Positions 26,086-34,371 of a stretch of 64,000 nt of DNA are shown here, piece by piece (position 1 is the stretch's first letter; every line of letters begins with the position of its first letter). Source of the DNA: JAVVSK01 sp036654235 (GTDB taxonomy: Bacteria > Bacillota > Clostridia > Christensenellales > CAG-138); assembly GCA_036654235.1 (NCBI GenBank), contig JAVVSK010000002.1:62001-126000 (forward strand). Reading direction: 5' to 3'. The position numbers were made by a program, and so were the translations under genes. Under the pieces are notes generated by a model that made no database searches, was not told where the DNA came from, and saw only the letters and a list, made by a program, of their open reading frames with translations.

Positions 26086-28602
26086 TTATGACTTGCGCAT
26101 TTTATTTTTTATTATCTTTACAAATTCAATCCAAAATACGGACGCCGCAGCTATCAAAAAGACCGACGAAAGCTGACCTAAGCTAAGCGGCGAAAGCTTT
26201 AAAATTCCGTTTAACGGACTATAGCTTATTAGCAAAAATCCGGCTATTATCGATAGGCTCGCCACCCACATGACCTTATCTTTTAAAAGCTTTTTAAACG
26301 TAGTGTACGCATAGTCGATTTTTGAGCTATTTACCTGAACCAAAAAGATATTCGCTATCATCATTATGCCTATGCCGAGAGTTCGCGAAAGTTCTGCTGT
26401 TCCGCCGTTTTTAAGCGTAAAATAATACGTTCCGAACGCGGCTATAAATATAACGATTCCCTGTATTACGCTCATAATCAGCGATTCGCGCTTTAAAAGT
26501 TTTTCGCTTCCACTTCGGGGCGGTCTATCCATTATATTGCTTTCAGCTGGCTGTCTCTCTAAAACAATTGAACATGTCGGGTCAATTATAAGTTCGAGAA
26601 GAACAACGTGTAAAGGTAAAAGTAAGAGTGACCCCGTCCCAATACCCAACATTGGAGCTATAAGAGACATTAGCAATATCGGAACATGTACCGTAAAGAC
26701 ATAGCCTACCGCTTTTTGTATATTATCGTAAATTCGCCTTCCGTCCCTTATAGTATCTACTATCGTTGAAAAATTATCGTCCATCAGAACTATATCGGAT
26801 GCTTCGCGGGAAACCTCGCTTCCGCGCCGACCCATAGCTATTCCTATATCCGCAAGCTTTAAAGCGGGCGCGTCGTTTACCCCATCGCCCGTCATAGCTA
26901 CTATTTCGCCGTTATCCTTAAAAGCCTTTACAATCCGCATTTTATGCTCCGGAATAACGCGCGAAAAAATACTTACGTTTTTTACTCGCTCGCGAAGGGT
27001 TAAGTCATCCATCTCCATGAGTTCCGCGCCGGTTATTATTCCCCCGTCCGCATCCATGCCAACTTCTCTTGCAATGCTCCTAGCGGTTAGCCCGTTGTCT
27101 CCTGTTATCATTACTACACGAATCCCTGCATGACGTGCGTTTCGTATATCGTCTTTTACAGATTCGCGGGGTGGGTCATATAATCCGCAAAGCCCAAGAA
27201 GCTCAAGTTGACAGTTATTAAGGTCATTCGGTATATCGTTCTTATCATTTACCCGCATTATACCTACCGCTATAACGCGAAGCCCCTGTTCAGACATCCT
27301 TGTCATATTTTCGTCAATGAGTTTCATTTTGGATTCCGTTATATCGCAGAGGGTAAGGAGCTTTTCCGGCGAACCTTTCGCCGCTATTATTATTTCACCG
27401 TCATGTTCCCAAACGTGCCCCATCATCTTATTTTCATTTGTGAAGGCATATTCGGTTATCATCTTGCCTCCGAAAAGATGATCCATAGGCGCTCCGTTTT
27501 CTTCGCAATATTTAAGCATTGCTTTTTCCATAGGATCGTAAGCCTCGGTTTCACAGGCTAAGCCCATGGTTTCGATTAGCGCGTCGCGGTCTGAAAGCGA
27601 AAATATCTCCGAAACGGTCATTTGATTCATAGTAATCGTACCCGTTTTATCAACGCAAAGAACAGAGACCGCTCCTAGCGTTTCGACGGAGGGAAGCCGT
27701 CTAACGAGTGAATTCTTTTTAGCAAGACGCCAAGCGCCCATGGAGAGAAAAACAGTAAGTATAACCGGGAACTCCTCGGGTATCGTCGCCATGGCTAGGG
27801 TTATTCCCGAAAGTATACTGTCAACAAAGGGGCTCTCGACACCCGAAAGGGCTAAGTTTAAATAGGTAATCCCCGAAACGAGGGCGAATAAAACGGCGGC
27901 TATACCCGTACAGGTTTTAACCAAAGCGCCCGTTTGTTTCTGAAGCGGTGTTTTTCCCTCCGGCACATTCGTTACGTTTTCGCCTATCTTTCCATATTCG
28001 GTAGAAGCTCCCGTTTTTTCCACCAAAACCGTCGCGAACCCCTGCGTAACCAGCGTTCCCGCATAACATAAATTGTTTTTAAAATAGCTGTCATCCGTTT
28101 CGTCAAGGTCTTTCGCGTTTTTAACAACAGGCATAGCTTCGCCGGTTAAAGTTGATTCGTCCGTAGAAAAATCGCTCGCTTTTAAAATTTTTCCGTCAGC
28201 GGCGATTTTCATGCCCTCGCTAACCATCATTATATCGCCCGGAACCAAAAAGGAACTCGCTATTTCTTTTTCTTTGCCATCCCGAATAACCTTTACGCAG
28301 GGTGCGCTTAGGTTTTTCAGCGCATTTAGAGTCTTATCGGTCTTCCATTCCTGGATAACATCTATTAGAATCATACCAATAACGAAGATGAACATAATCG
28401 CCCCATCGCGCGCTTCGCCAAGTATAAAATAAATTACGGCGGCGACTATAAGCAAAATAAACATAGGTTCGCTTATAATATGGAACGCTTTTCTAAAGAA
28501 ACTCTCTTTTTTCTCAGGATTAAGCTCATTTTTTCCGTAAGTCAAAAGGCGTGCTTTCGCCTCATTTTCGGATAGCCCGAATTTAGGGTCGGTATTTTCC
28601 AT
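26086..28602 (-). CDS. P-type cation-transporting ATPase, probably a transition-metal exporter
   Basis: This 838-residue P2-type ATPase has all core elements: an actuator loop with TLTGEAMPV (TGE), the phosphorylation site CVDKTGTITMNQ (Asp318), nucleotide-domain AAKGSPEKL, and the hinge MTGDGVNDAPALK. Transmembrane helix 4 has IPEEFPV (275-279) instead of the Ca-pump IPEGLP, which suggests a different ion. A NiCo/czcD-type riboswitch in its leader points to Co2+, Ni2+ or Fe2+ efflux. ATG 28602 with GGAGG five bases upstream is preferred over GTG 28614, which overlaps that site. The final helices and C-terminal domain are complete. Ion specificity is inference. Confidence 0.92.
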   Translation of the reverse strand: MENTDPKFGLSENEAKARLLTYGKNELNPEKKESFFRKAFHIISEPMFILLIVAAVIYFILGEARDGAIMFIFVIGMILIDVIQEWKTDKTLNALKNLSAPCVKVIRDGKEKEIASSFLVPGDIMMVSEGMKIAADGKILKASDFSTDESTLTGEAMPVVKNAKDLDETDDSYFKNNLCYAGTLVTQGFATVLVEKTGASTEYGKIGENVTNVPEGKTPLQKQTGALVKTCTGIAAVLFALVSGITYLNLALSGVESPFVDSILSGITLAMATIPEEFPVILTVFLSMGAWRLAKKNSLVRRLPSVETLGAVSVLCVDKTGTITMNQMTVSEIFSLSDRDALIETMGLACETEAYDPMEKAMLKYCEENGAPMDHLFGGKMITEYAFTNENKMMGHVWEHDGEIIIAAKGSPEKLLTLCDITESKMKLIDENMTRMSEQGLRVIAVGIMRVNDKNDIPNDLNNCQLELLGLCGLYDPPRESVKDDIRNARHAGIRVVMITGDNGLTARSIAREVGMDADGGIITGAELMEMDDLTLRERVKNVSIFSRVIPEHKMRIVKAFKDNGEIVAMTGDGVNDAPALKLADIGIAMGRRGSEVSREASDIVLMDDNFSTIVDTIRDGRRIYDNIQKAVGYVFTVHVPILLMSLIAPMLGIGTGSLLLLPLHVVLLELIIDPTCSIVLERQPAESNIMDRPPRSGSEKLLKRESLIMSVIQGIVIFIAAFGTYYFTLKNGGTAELSRTLGIGIMMIANIFLVQVNSSKIDYAYTTFKKLLKDKVMWVASLSIIAGFLLISYSPLNGILKLSPLSLGQLSSVFLIAAASVFWIEFVKIIKNKMRKS

Positions 28603-28673
28603 GAAATCCTCCACAATTTTTTAGTCTTTCTATTTTTGCAAAGCTGTATGTATTGATACCGATGTGAAAAAGG

Positions 28674-28802
28674 TATAAAAAAACACACATGCCGCGAAAC
28701 ATACTACTGTCCCGCAGATGTGCTAATCTGCTGCCAAATTTCTTTGGCCCAGCCCCACGGTCACTTTTTTAAAAAAAGCATCCGTCGCCTGCTCAGTTTG
28801 TA
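28674..28802 (-). promoter_or_regulatory. NiCo (czcD) riboswitch with intrinsic terminator platform
   Basis: On the minus strand conserved blocks appear in order: ACTGAGCAGGC, a GACGG...CCGT stem, GGGGCTGGGCC, GGCAGCAGAT, CATCTGCGGGACAGTA. These match the four-stem NiCo/czcD aptamer (Rfam NiCo). The last aptamer stem (GCAGAT/ATCTGC) competes with a terminator in which CACATCTGC pairs with GCGGCATGTG, followed by TGTTTTTTT. Metal binding would favour the aptamer and allow read-through, an ON switch for the ATPase. Later work on this class reports Fe2+ sensing too. Confidence 0.88.
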
Positions 28803-28856
28803 CTGTTGATAACGTCCTTGTTATGGGCGCGGTGCAGCGCAAATAGATTTCTTAGT

Positions 28857-28885
28857 ATGATAGCATATGCGATTTCCATGGTCAA
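28857..28885 (-). promoter_or_regulatory. Promoter of the riboswitch-ATPase unit
   Basis: On the minus strand: TTGACC, 17-base spacer, TATCAT. The predicted start near 28850 places the whole aptamer within the leader, about 50 bases downstream. Confidence 0.75.
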
Positions 28886-29040
28886 GTATGATTTTTTATA
28901 TTTAATATTTAGCAACATTTTGGGTTTCATCCGTATTGAAGTGTTGTAGGAGCAAACTTAGGTCAAACTGCCATCTTACCCCGAAAAGCAATTGTACATT
29001 AATCGATAGTAAGCTCTTTACCGCGGATTCAGGGTAATAT

Positions 29041-29083
29041 TTGACACGAAGACCCTATCTGTGGCATTATATAACTGCCACAG
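29041..29083 (+). promoter_or_regulatory. Promoter overlapped by an inverted repeat (possible operator)
   Basis: TTGACA at 29041 and CATTAT at 29065 (18-base spacer) form a promoter for the kinase gene. The perfect inverted repeat CTGTGGCA-N9-TGCCACAG at 29059-29083 covers the -10 box and the start region. This is the geometry of a repressor operator; the regulator is unknown. Confidence 0.6.
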
Positions 29084-29142
29084 CTAAAAAATTTGCGATA
29101 AAAAGCGCCGCATAGAAGGTTGTTTAGGAGGTATATTACTTA

Positions 29143-29955
29143 ATGAAAACTAAGCTTAGAGAGAAAGACGGAATAACTATCTATCGAGTGCTTGACGAAA
29201 AACACAGTGCACCCTATATAATAAAGCAATTTTCAAACCCCGAAGATCTAAGGGAAATAGAAAATTATCAGCTTCTAAATTCGCTCGGCATTAAAACGCT
29301 TAAAATTTTAGAATATGGAGCAGATTTTATCGCTATGGAGGATATAGAAGCCAACCCAACGCTTCGCTTAGCGACCGAAGCTGATCTCGGGAATATCGAA
29401 GTTTCCGGCGCTCTCGGACGATGGTATAAAAAATTTCACGATGCTGGCGAAGCTTATTTAAAACTGAACGACATTCCAATGTATTCGGAAACAGATCAGA
29501 TTACTATCGAAAACCTTAACATGGTAAAGCGAAAGACAAATAGCGAAAGCAACCCTTTTTGGAACTGTCTTCAAAGTAAATTGGAAAAAGTTTATGCTCG
29601 AATTGCCTCAATGGGAATTACCTTCTCCTATAACGATTTTTATTATTGCAATCTGGTCGTCGACAAATCCAACTCCGAAGCGTTCATGTTCGACTATAAT
29701 CTAATGGGAATGGGATCTCGGGTTTCGGATTTATCGAACGTTATTTGTTCTCTTAAAGGTTCCGCGAAGGACGCTTTCCTAGAAGCCTATGGGGATTTTT
29801 CGGAGGATGATTTTAAGTTTTATTCTCTGCTTTCCCCAATAATAGGGCTTATATTTGCCTCTAAACGCGAAGTTATGCCTGAATGGGCGAAAGATGATCT
29901 TAAAAGTCTTAAAGACGGCGAACTTTTAAAATTAGTGAATAGTTTAATAGAATAG
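29143..29955 (+). CDS. APH/choline-kinase-like phosphotransferase
   Basis: The 270-residue protein fits the aminoglycoside phosphotransferase / protein-kinase-like fold. An N-terminal lobe (YIIKQFSNPEDLREIENYQLL) carries the likely ATP-lysine and helix-C Glu. The catalytic loop is degenerate: SYNDFYYCNLVVD keeps the Asp and Asn of the HxDxxxxN motif but lacks the His. The metal-binding Asp is in MFDYNLMG. The substrate cannot be told from sequence; such enzymes in Clostridia may modify small molecules or cell-surface precursors. AGGAGG precedes ATG 29143. The next gene, a Cys-rich protein, follows after eight bases and is probably co-transcribed. Confidence 0.75.
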   Translation: MKTKLREKDGITIYRVLDEKHSAPYIIKQFSNPEDLREIENYQLLNSLGIKTLKILEYGADFIAMEDIEANPTLRLATEADLGNIEVSGALGRWYKKFHDAGEAYLKLNDIPMYSETDQITIENLNMVKRKTNSESNPFWNCLQSKLEKVYARIASMGITFSYNDFYYCNLVVDKSNSEAFMFDYNLMGMGSRVSDLSNVICSLKGSAKDAFLEAYGDFSEDDFKFYSLLSPIIGLIFASKREVMPEWAKDDLKSLKDGELLKLVNSLIE

Positions 29956-29963
29956 GTGTCACT

Positions 29964-30263
29964 ATGGAAAAATGTATATTAAATCCCGAAAAGGTCTGTG
30001 ATAACTGCGGCGACTGTCGGTGCGACCTCGATAAAAATAAAATCTGCGATAACTGTGAAAAATGCTTAAATCTCAACGACCGTGAGTTCTTAGAGATGAC
30101 TTTGGGCGGAATGATGATATATGAGGAAGGCGACCTCCCGACATATGATCCCGCGCTGCATGACTTGGACGATGACGGTGAAGCCGAAAAATGGCTTAGG
30201 GAACATGGCGAAACTTGCGAAAAAGAAACAATTGTGATAGCGCGGCGAAAAAGACGCAAATAA
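29964..30263 (+). CDS. Small Cys-rich (zinc-binding) protein
   Basis: The 99-residue protein starts with eight closely spaced Cys residues (C-x7-C-x2-C-x2-C-x-C ... C-x2-C-x2-C; e.g. VCDNCGDCRCD), a likely structural metal site. An acidic middle (YEEGDLPTYDPALHDLDDDG) and a basic tail (ARRKRRK) follow. I recall similar conserved clostridial hypotheticals but no function. It lies eight bases after the kinase gene, with an AGGTG site. Confidence is good that it is real and low for any role. Confidence 0.75.
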   Translation: MEKCILNPEKVCDNCGDCRCDLDKNKICDNCEKCLNLNDREFLEMTLGGMMIYEEGDLPTYDPALHDLDDDGEAEKWLREHGETCEKETIVIARRKRRK

Positions 30264-30275
30264 TCGTCCGTTTAT

Positions 30276-30335
30276 TTGAAGTACAGACTAAAAATAAGTT
30301 ATACTAGGGAAATATCATGCTTAAACTATAGCATG
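30276..30335 (+). promoter_or_regulatory. Promoter and hairpin/operator before the nucleoside-kinase-like gene
   Basis: TTGAAG, 18-base spacer, TATACT (30276-30305). The inverted repeat CATGCT-N8-AGCATG at 30316-30335 lies just past the predicted start and could be an operator or a 5' hairpin. Confidence 0.5.
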
Positions 30336-30356
30336 GGAAAAAAGCGGAGAAAATAC

Positions 30357-32024
30357 ATGCGTATAACTATCGACGGAATAATTTGCCGTATTAAACATGG
30401 CGAAAGCGTTAAGGCTGTTTTGGACGCGAATAATTTATCTATCGGAACGCTTTCATCGCGCCCTCTCGCCTGTAAAGTTGGGGGAGAGGTGCATAGCCTA
30501 AATTACCATCCGGCAGAGAACGCGGCTATAACTTTACTTCGCTACGGAAGCGACTCCGGAAAACGCGTTTATGAGCGTTCTATAAAATTTATTTTTTTAC
30601 TCGCATGTAAACTATTGTTTCCATCTGCGCGTGTTTTAGAAGAATACTCTATAGGAAACGGTGTTTTTTTCGCTATCGAAAACCGTGAACCGCCTAATAT
30701 TGACGACGCGCGCCTTGTTGAGAAAAAATGCAGACAACTAATCGAGAAAAAGCTGATTTTTAAGAAAATTAAAGTCAGCCTTAAAGATGCCGTTGAAAAT
30801 TCGATAACTACAGGCCAAATCGATAAGACGAACCTCTTAAAATGGCGCAGCGTTGATTTTTTTAAGCTCTACTATTTCGATGAATACCCCGACTTTAAAG
30901 ATTATTTTTATGGCGAAACGGTTTTAGATACGGGCTATACCGACGTTTTTTCCATCGAAGCTTATGACGGCGGTTTTGTGCTCATGGAACCCGATAAAAA
31001 TAATCCCGAAATACCCGCGAAATTTGTTAGGGAAGATAAGTTAGCTACGGTATTTAGGCAGGGGAATCGTTGGGCCGAAATTTTAAAATGCTCCAACGTT
31101 GCCGAGCTTAATGAGTTAGTAAAAAGCGGAAAGATTTGCGAACTGATAAGGGTTAACGAAGCGCTTCACGAGAAAAATTTCGCGCTTTTAGCGGATTCTA
31201 TCGTTAAAAACGGAGCGCGCGCCGTAATGGTCGCGGGTCCTAGCTCCTCGGGAAAGACGACTTCGGCGCATAGGCTTTTAACTCAGCTTCGGGTCAATGA
31301 TCTTTCCCCCGTTTTAATCTCCCTCGATAATTACTATCGGGATCGCAATAAAATAGCCTTAGACGAAAACGGCGAGATCGACCTCGAAAATATAGATGCA
31401 CTCAATATTGAAAGATTTAATGACGATCTTTTTTCGCTCATATCGGGAAAACCGACAGCGCTCCCGCTTTTTAACTTTCTAACAGGAAAAAGCGAAGAAA
31501 CAGGAAAAACGATAACCCTTTATTCTAACCAACCCGTAATTATAGAGGGAATTCATGCATTAAACCCGAAAATGATTTCAAACGCAATAGATAAAAGCAC
31601 AGTATATCGCGTTTACGTTAATGCCCTTACCACCCTCAACCTCGATGATCATAATATGATTCGGACTTCCGACGTTCGCCTCCTCCGCCGCCTCGTTCGA
31701 GACTATAAAACGAGAAGTGCAAGTATGGAACACACCTTCTCGATGTGGGATAGCGTAAAACGCGGAGAGGAAATTTGGATAACGCCTTTTCGTGAGGAAG
31801 CGGATACTTTTTTAAACACAATTTTGGTTTACGAGATATCTATTTTAAAGAAATACGTCTATCCTCTACTCTCAGAGGTAATGCCAAATAGTGCCTACTA
31901 TGCTCCCGCGCGCGAGCTTATAAAATTCCTAAATTATTTTCTAAGCAGCGACGCTGACGCGGAAATACCCCCAACTTCAATACTTCGCGAATTTATCGGT
32001 GGAAATAGCTTTTATCGTGACTGA
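30357..32024 (+). CDS. Nucleoside (uridine) kinase-like protein with ThrRS-type TGS/editing-like N-terminus
   Basis: The protein has 555 residues from ATG 30357, which has GGAG seven bases upstream; an open frame from 30276 would cover the promoter and is rejected. The N-terminal ~60 residues look like a TGS domain (MRITIDGIICRIKHGESV), followed by a threonyl-tRNA-synthetase second-domain-like region. The C-terminal half is a uridine-kinase-type P-loop NTPase: VMVAGPSSSGKTTSAHRL, LISLDNYYRD, and VIIEGIHALNP. This fusion is a known but poorly studied family in Firmicutes and Thermotogae. It likely phosphorylates a nucleoside or related alcohol; the role of the ThrRS-like part is unknown. Confidence 0.85.
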   Translation: MRITIDGIICRIKHGESVKAVLDANNLSIGTLSSRPLACKVGGEVHSLNYHPAENAAITLLRYGSDSGKRVYERSIKFIFLLACKLLFPSARVLEEYSIGNGVFFAIENREPPNIDDARLVEKKCRQLIEKKLIFKKIKVSLKDAVENSITTGQIDKTNLLKWRSVDFFKLYYFDEYPDFKDYFYGETVLDTGYTDVFSIEAYDGGFVLMEPDKNNPEIPAKFVREDKLATVFRQGNRWAEILKCSNVAELNELVKSGKICELIRVNEALHEKNFALLADSIVKNGARAVMVAGPSSSGKTTSAHRLLTQLRVNDLSPVLISLDNYYRDRNKIALDENGEIDLENIDALNIERFNDDLFSLISGKPTALPLFNFLTGKSEETGKTITLYSNQPVIIEGIHALNPKMISNAIDKSTVYRVYVNALTTLNLDDHNMIRTSDVRLLRRLVRDYKTRSASMEHTFSMWDSVKRGEEIWITPFREEADTFLNTILVYEISILKKYVYPLLSEVMPNSAYYAPARELIKFLNYFLSSDADAEIPPTSILREFIGGNSFYRD

Positions 32025-32063
32025 ACTTAAAGCTAACTAAGCTTCATCTGAAAGGAGATCTCT

Positions 32064-32783
32064 ATGTTTTATCCTACGCCTTATTTTTTCGGATCGTCTT
32101 CGACCGTTTTACTTATTGCCTTAATAGGTGTCATGCTCCTAGGCATGTTCGCGCAAATGAAAGTGCAAAGTACTTTTAAAAAATATTCCTCCGTCCGCCC
32201 AAGCTCTGGTTTAACGGCAGATGAACTCGCTAAAACGCTTTTAAAAAACGCGAACAGCTTCGTTACGGTTAAAAAGGTTTCGGGAAGTCTTACCGATCAC
32301 TATAATCCGAAAGAAAACTCGGTTGGACTTTCGGAATCGGTATATGGGCAAAGCTCCGTCGCCGCCCTTGCGGTAGCTGCGCATGAAATTGGGCATGTTA
32401 TGCAATATGAAGGAAATTATCTCCCGATTAAAATTAGGAACGCGGTTCTTCCCGTAGCACAAATAGGTTCTCAGGCTTCGCCTTTTATCGTAATACTAGG
32501 GCTTTTATTTTCAAGCTACTATCTCGCTATGGCGGGAGTTATACTTTTTTTCGCCGTGTTTTTGTTTCAGCTCATAACCTTGCCCGTTGAATTTAACGCT
32601 TCGCGACGCGCGATTACTATGCTCGAAGAGGGCAACTTTTTAAGCTACAATGAAAGCGATAGCGCGAAAAAAGTCCTTCGTGCGGCATCTTTCACCTATG
32701 TCGTTGCTGCGTTGTCCACTATCGTAACGCTTTTAAGACTTCTTTTAATAGCACGAAGCGCAGATAACAGAAGGGATTCATAA
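32064..32783 (+). CDS. YugP-type membrane zinc metallopeptidase
   Basis: The 239-residue protein belongs to the neutral zinc metallopeptidase family typified by B. subtilis YugP. It has an N-terminal membrane helix, the zinc motif AVAAHEIGHVMQYEGNY near residue 110, two further hydrophobic segments (VILGLLFSSYYLAMAGVILF), and EFNASRRAITMLEEGN, which supplies the third ligand Glu region. Substrate is unknown. The stop codon directly abuts the obgE start, so the two are probably co-expressed. Confidence 0.88.
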   Translation: MFYPTPYFFGSSSTVLLIALIGVMLLGMFAQMKVQSTFKKYSSVRPSSGLTADELAKTLLKNANSFVTVKKVSGSLTDHYNPKENSVGLSESVYGQSSVAALAVAAHEIGHVMQYEGNYLPIKIRNAVLPVAQIGSQASPFIVILGLLFSSYYLAMAGVILFFAVFLFQLITLPVEFNASRRAITMLEEGNFLSYNESDSAKKVLRAASFTYVVAALSTIVTLLRLLLIARSADNRRDS

Positions 32784-34046
32784 ATGGATTTTATAGATAA
32801 AACTACAATAGTCGTGCGTGCGGGGAGCGGAGGCGACGGGTTCGCAAGTTTTCATCGTGAAAAATATGTAAACCGTGGCGGTCCCGACGGCGGAGACGGT
32901 GGGCGCGGCGGAAACGTCGTTTTTCTCGCCTGCGATAACGCAAATACACTCCTCGACTTTAAATTTCGCCGCCATTTTTTTGCCGAAAACGGTGAAAAGG
33001 GCGCGGCACGTATGTGCTCCGGAAAAAACGGTGAAGATATTATTATAAAGGTTCCCGCCGGAACTATAGTTCGCGATAAAGAAACGGGTGCCGTTATAGC
33101 CGATATGAATAGACCGGGTAAGGAGCGAATCGTATTATACGGTGGACGCGGTGGCAAGGGCAACGCGCGATTCGCAACGCCAACGAAACAGGTTCCGCGT
33201 TTTGCGCAAAATGGGCAGAAAATGAAAGAACGCGAACTTGAGCTTGAGCTTCAAATAATAGCGGATGTTGGTCTAATAGGGCTTCCGAACGTCGGAAAAT
33301 CAACTGTTTTGGCGGCACTGACGGCGGCGAAGCCAAAAATCGCAAATTATCATTTTACGACGCTTTCGCCAAACCTCGGTGTTGTCGCATGGAAAGATAA
33401 AAGCTTCGTCCTCGCGGATATTCCTGGGCTTATTGAGGGTGCTGCCGAGGGCGTTGGTCTTGGTCATGATTTTTTGAGGCATATAGAACGTACCCGCCTT
33501 TTAGTCCATACAATAGATATATCCGGTTCAGAAAACCGCGACCCTATCGAAGATTACCGAACCGTCAATAACGAGCTTACTTCTTATAGCGAACGCCTCG
33601 CAAAGCTTCCGCAAATCGTACTTTGTAATAAAATGGATATCGATGGTGCGGAAGAAAATTTTTTACGCTTTAAAAATGAAGTAAATGATGTCTCCATATA
33701 TTCCGTTTCCGCCGCTTCGCGCGTCGGCTTTGAATCGTTTTTAGATGAGATTCTTTTTTCTCTTTCCTCTCTCCCGAAAACCTTTGAATATGAAGAAAGC
33801 GAAATCGAAATTACCCCCGAATATGGTGGGGACTTTACCGTTTCGCGCGACAACGATATCTTTATCATCGAAGGTGGGCTTATAAAATACATACTCGATA
33901 CGACCGATGCCTTTGACGACGAATCTATGCGCCGCTTTCAACAACTGCTTATAAAAGAGGGCGTAATAAAGAAGCTTAAAGCCTTGGGCGCTAAGGAAGG
34001 CTCAACCGTTAAAATGGGGGAATGGGAATTCGACTTTGTAGATTAA
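32784..34046 (+). CDS. obgE: GTPase Obg/CgtA
   Basis: ObgE is an essential ribosome-associated GTPase for 50S maturation and stress response. The 420-residue protein has the Gly-rich Obg fold (about 1-158: VRAGSGGDGFASFHREKYVN, GGPDGGDGGRGGNVVF), the G domain with GLPNVGKSTVL, FTTLSPNLGVV, ADIPGLIEGA and NKMD, and the Gram-positive-type C-terminal OCT domain (about 345-420). It starts immediately after the YugP-type gene and ends with an intrinsic terminator. Confidence 0.97.
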   Translation: MDFIDKTTIVVRAGSGGDGFASFHREKYVNRGGPDGGDGGRGGNVVFLACDNANTLLDFKFRRHFFAENGEKGAARMCSGKNGEDIIIKVPAGTIVRDKETGAVIADMNRPGKERIVLYGGRGGKGNARFATPTKQVPRFAQNGQKMKERELELELQIIADVGLIGLPNVGKSTVLAALTAAKPKIANYHFTTLSPNLGVVAWKDKSFVLADIPGLIEGAAEGVGLGHDFLRHIERTRLLVHTIDISGSENRDPIEDYRTVNNELTSYSERLAKLPQIVLCNKMDIDGAEENFLRFKNEVNDVSIYSVSAASRVGFESFLDEILFSLSSLPKTFEYEESEIEITPEYGGDFTVSRDNDIFIIEGGLIKYILDTTDAFDDESMRRFQQLLIKEGVIKKLKALGAKEGSTVKMGEWEFDFVD

Positions 34047-34072
34047 ATCAACATTATATTAAATTATACTTG

Positions 34073-34106
34073 CGGCGAAGCGGCTATCGTTTCGCCGTCT
34101 TTTTAT
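34073..34106 (+). terminator. Intrinsic terminator after obgE
   Basis: A nine-pair stem (GGCGAAGCG / CGTTTCGCC) with a six-base loop is followed by GTCTTTTTAT. Confidence 0.75.
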
Positions 34107-34158
34107 ATTTTAACTGTATGTAGCGTGATATTTTAGTATCATAAATACAAAAAATGAG

Positions 34159-34188
34159 TTGACAAAAGTGTATAGTGAATGGTATTAT
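34159..34188 (+). promoter_or_regulatory. Promoter of the THF riboswitch-folT unit
   Basis: TTGACA, 18-base spacer, TATTAT. Predicted start near 34195, about 20 bases before the riboswitch. Confidence 0.75.
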
Positions 34189-34213
34189 TTTTATGTGCTA
34201 AAATTAAATAATT

Positions 34214-34308
34214 TCAGTAGAATAGGTATTGCGCGTTAAGTGTCTTGGGAATGGATTATTCCCCCGAACGAAAGGTTTCGCCCTGCGGTTCAATACCGAA
34301 TCCGCTGC
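34214..34308 (+). promoter_or_regulatory. Tetrahydrofolate (THF) riboswitch
   Basis: The leader matches the THF aptamer closely: CAGTAGA, the closing stem GGTATTG / CAATACC, the core GCGCGTTAAGTG, the GGGAATGG...CCCC arm, CGAACGAAAGG, and the end GAATCCGCTG. A second imperfect hairpin (GCATT...AATGC, 34309-34337) lies between it and the AGGAGG site at 34357-34362. No T-run terminator is visible, so control of translation initiation is more likely than termination. It precedes the folate transporter gene folT, as expected. Confidence 0.9.
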
Positions 34309-34371
34309 TGCATTTTAAGAGTTGCGCCTCTTTTAATGCTGTAGTAACAGTATTTTAGGAGGTATTTTTTA

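Noticed and set aside
28482..28614. GTG start of the P-type ATPase at 28614
   Set aside because: The GTG overlaps the GGAGG site that serves ATG 28602.
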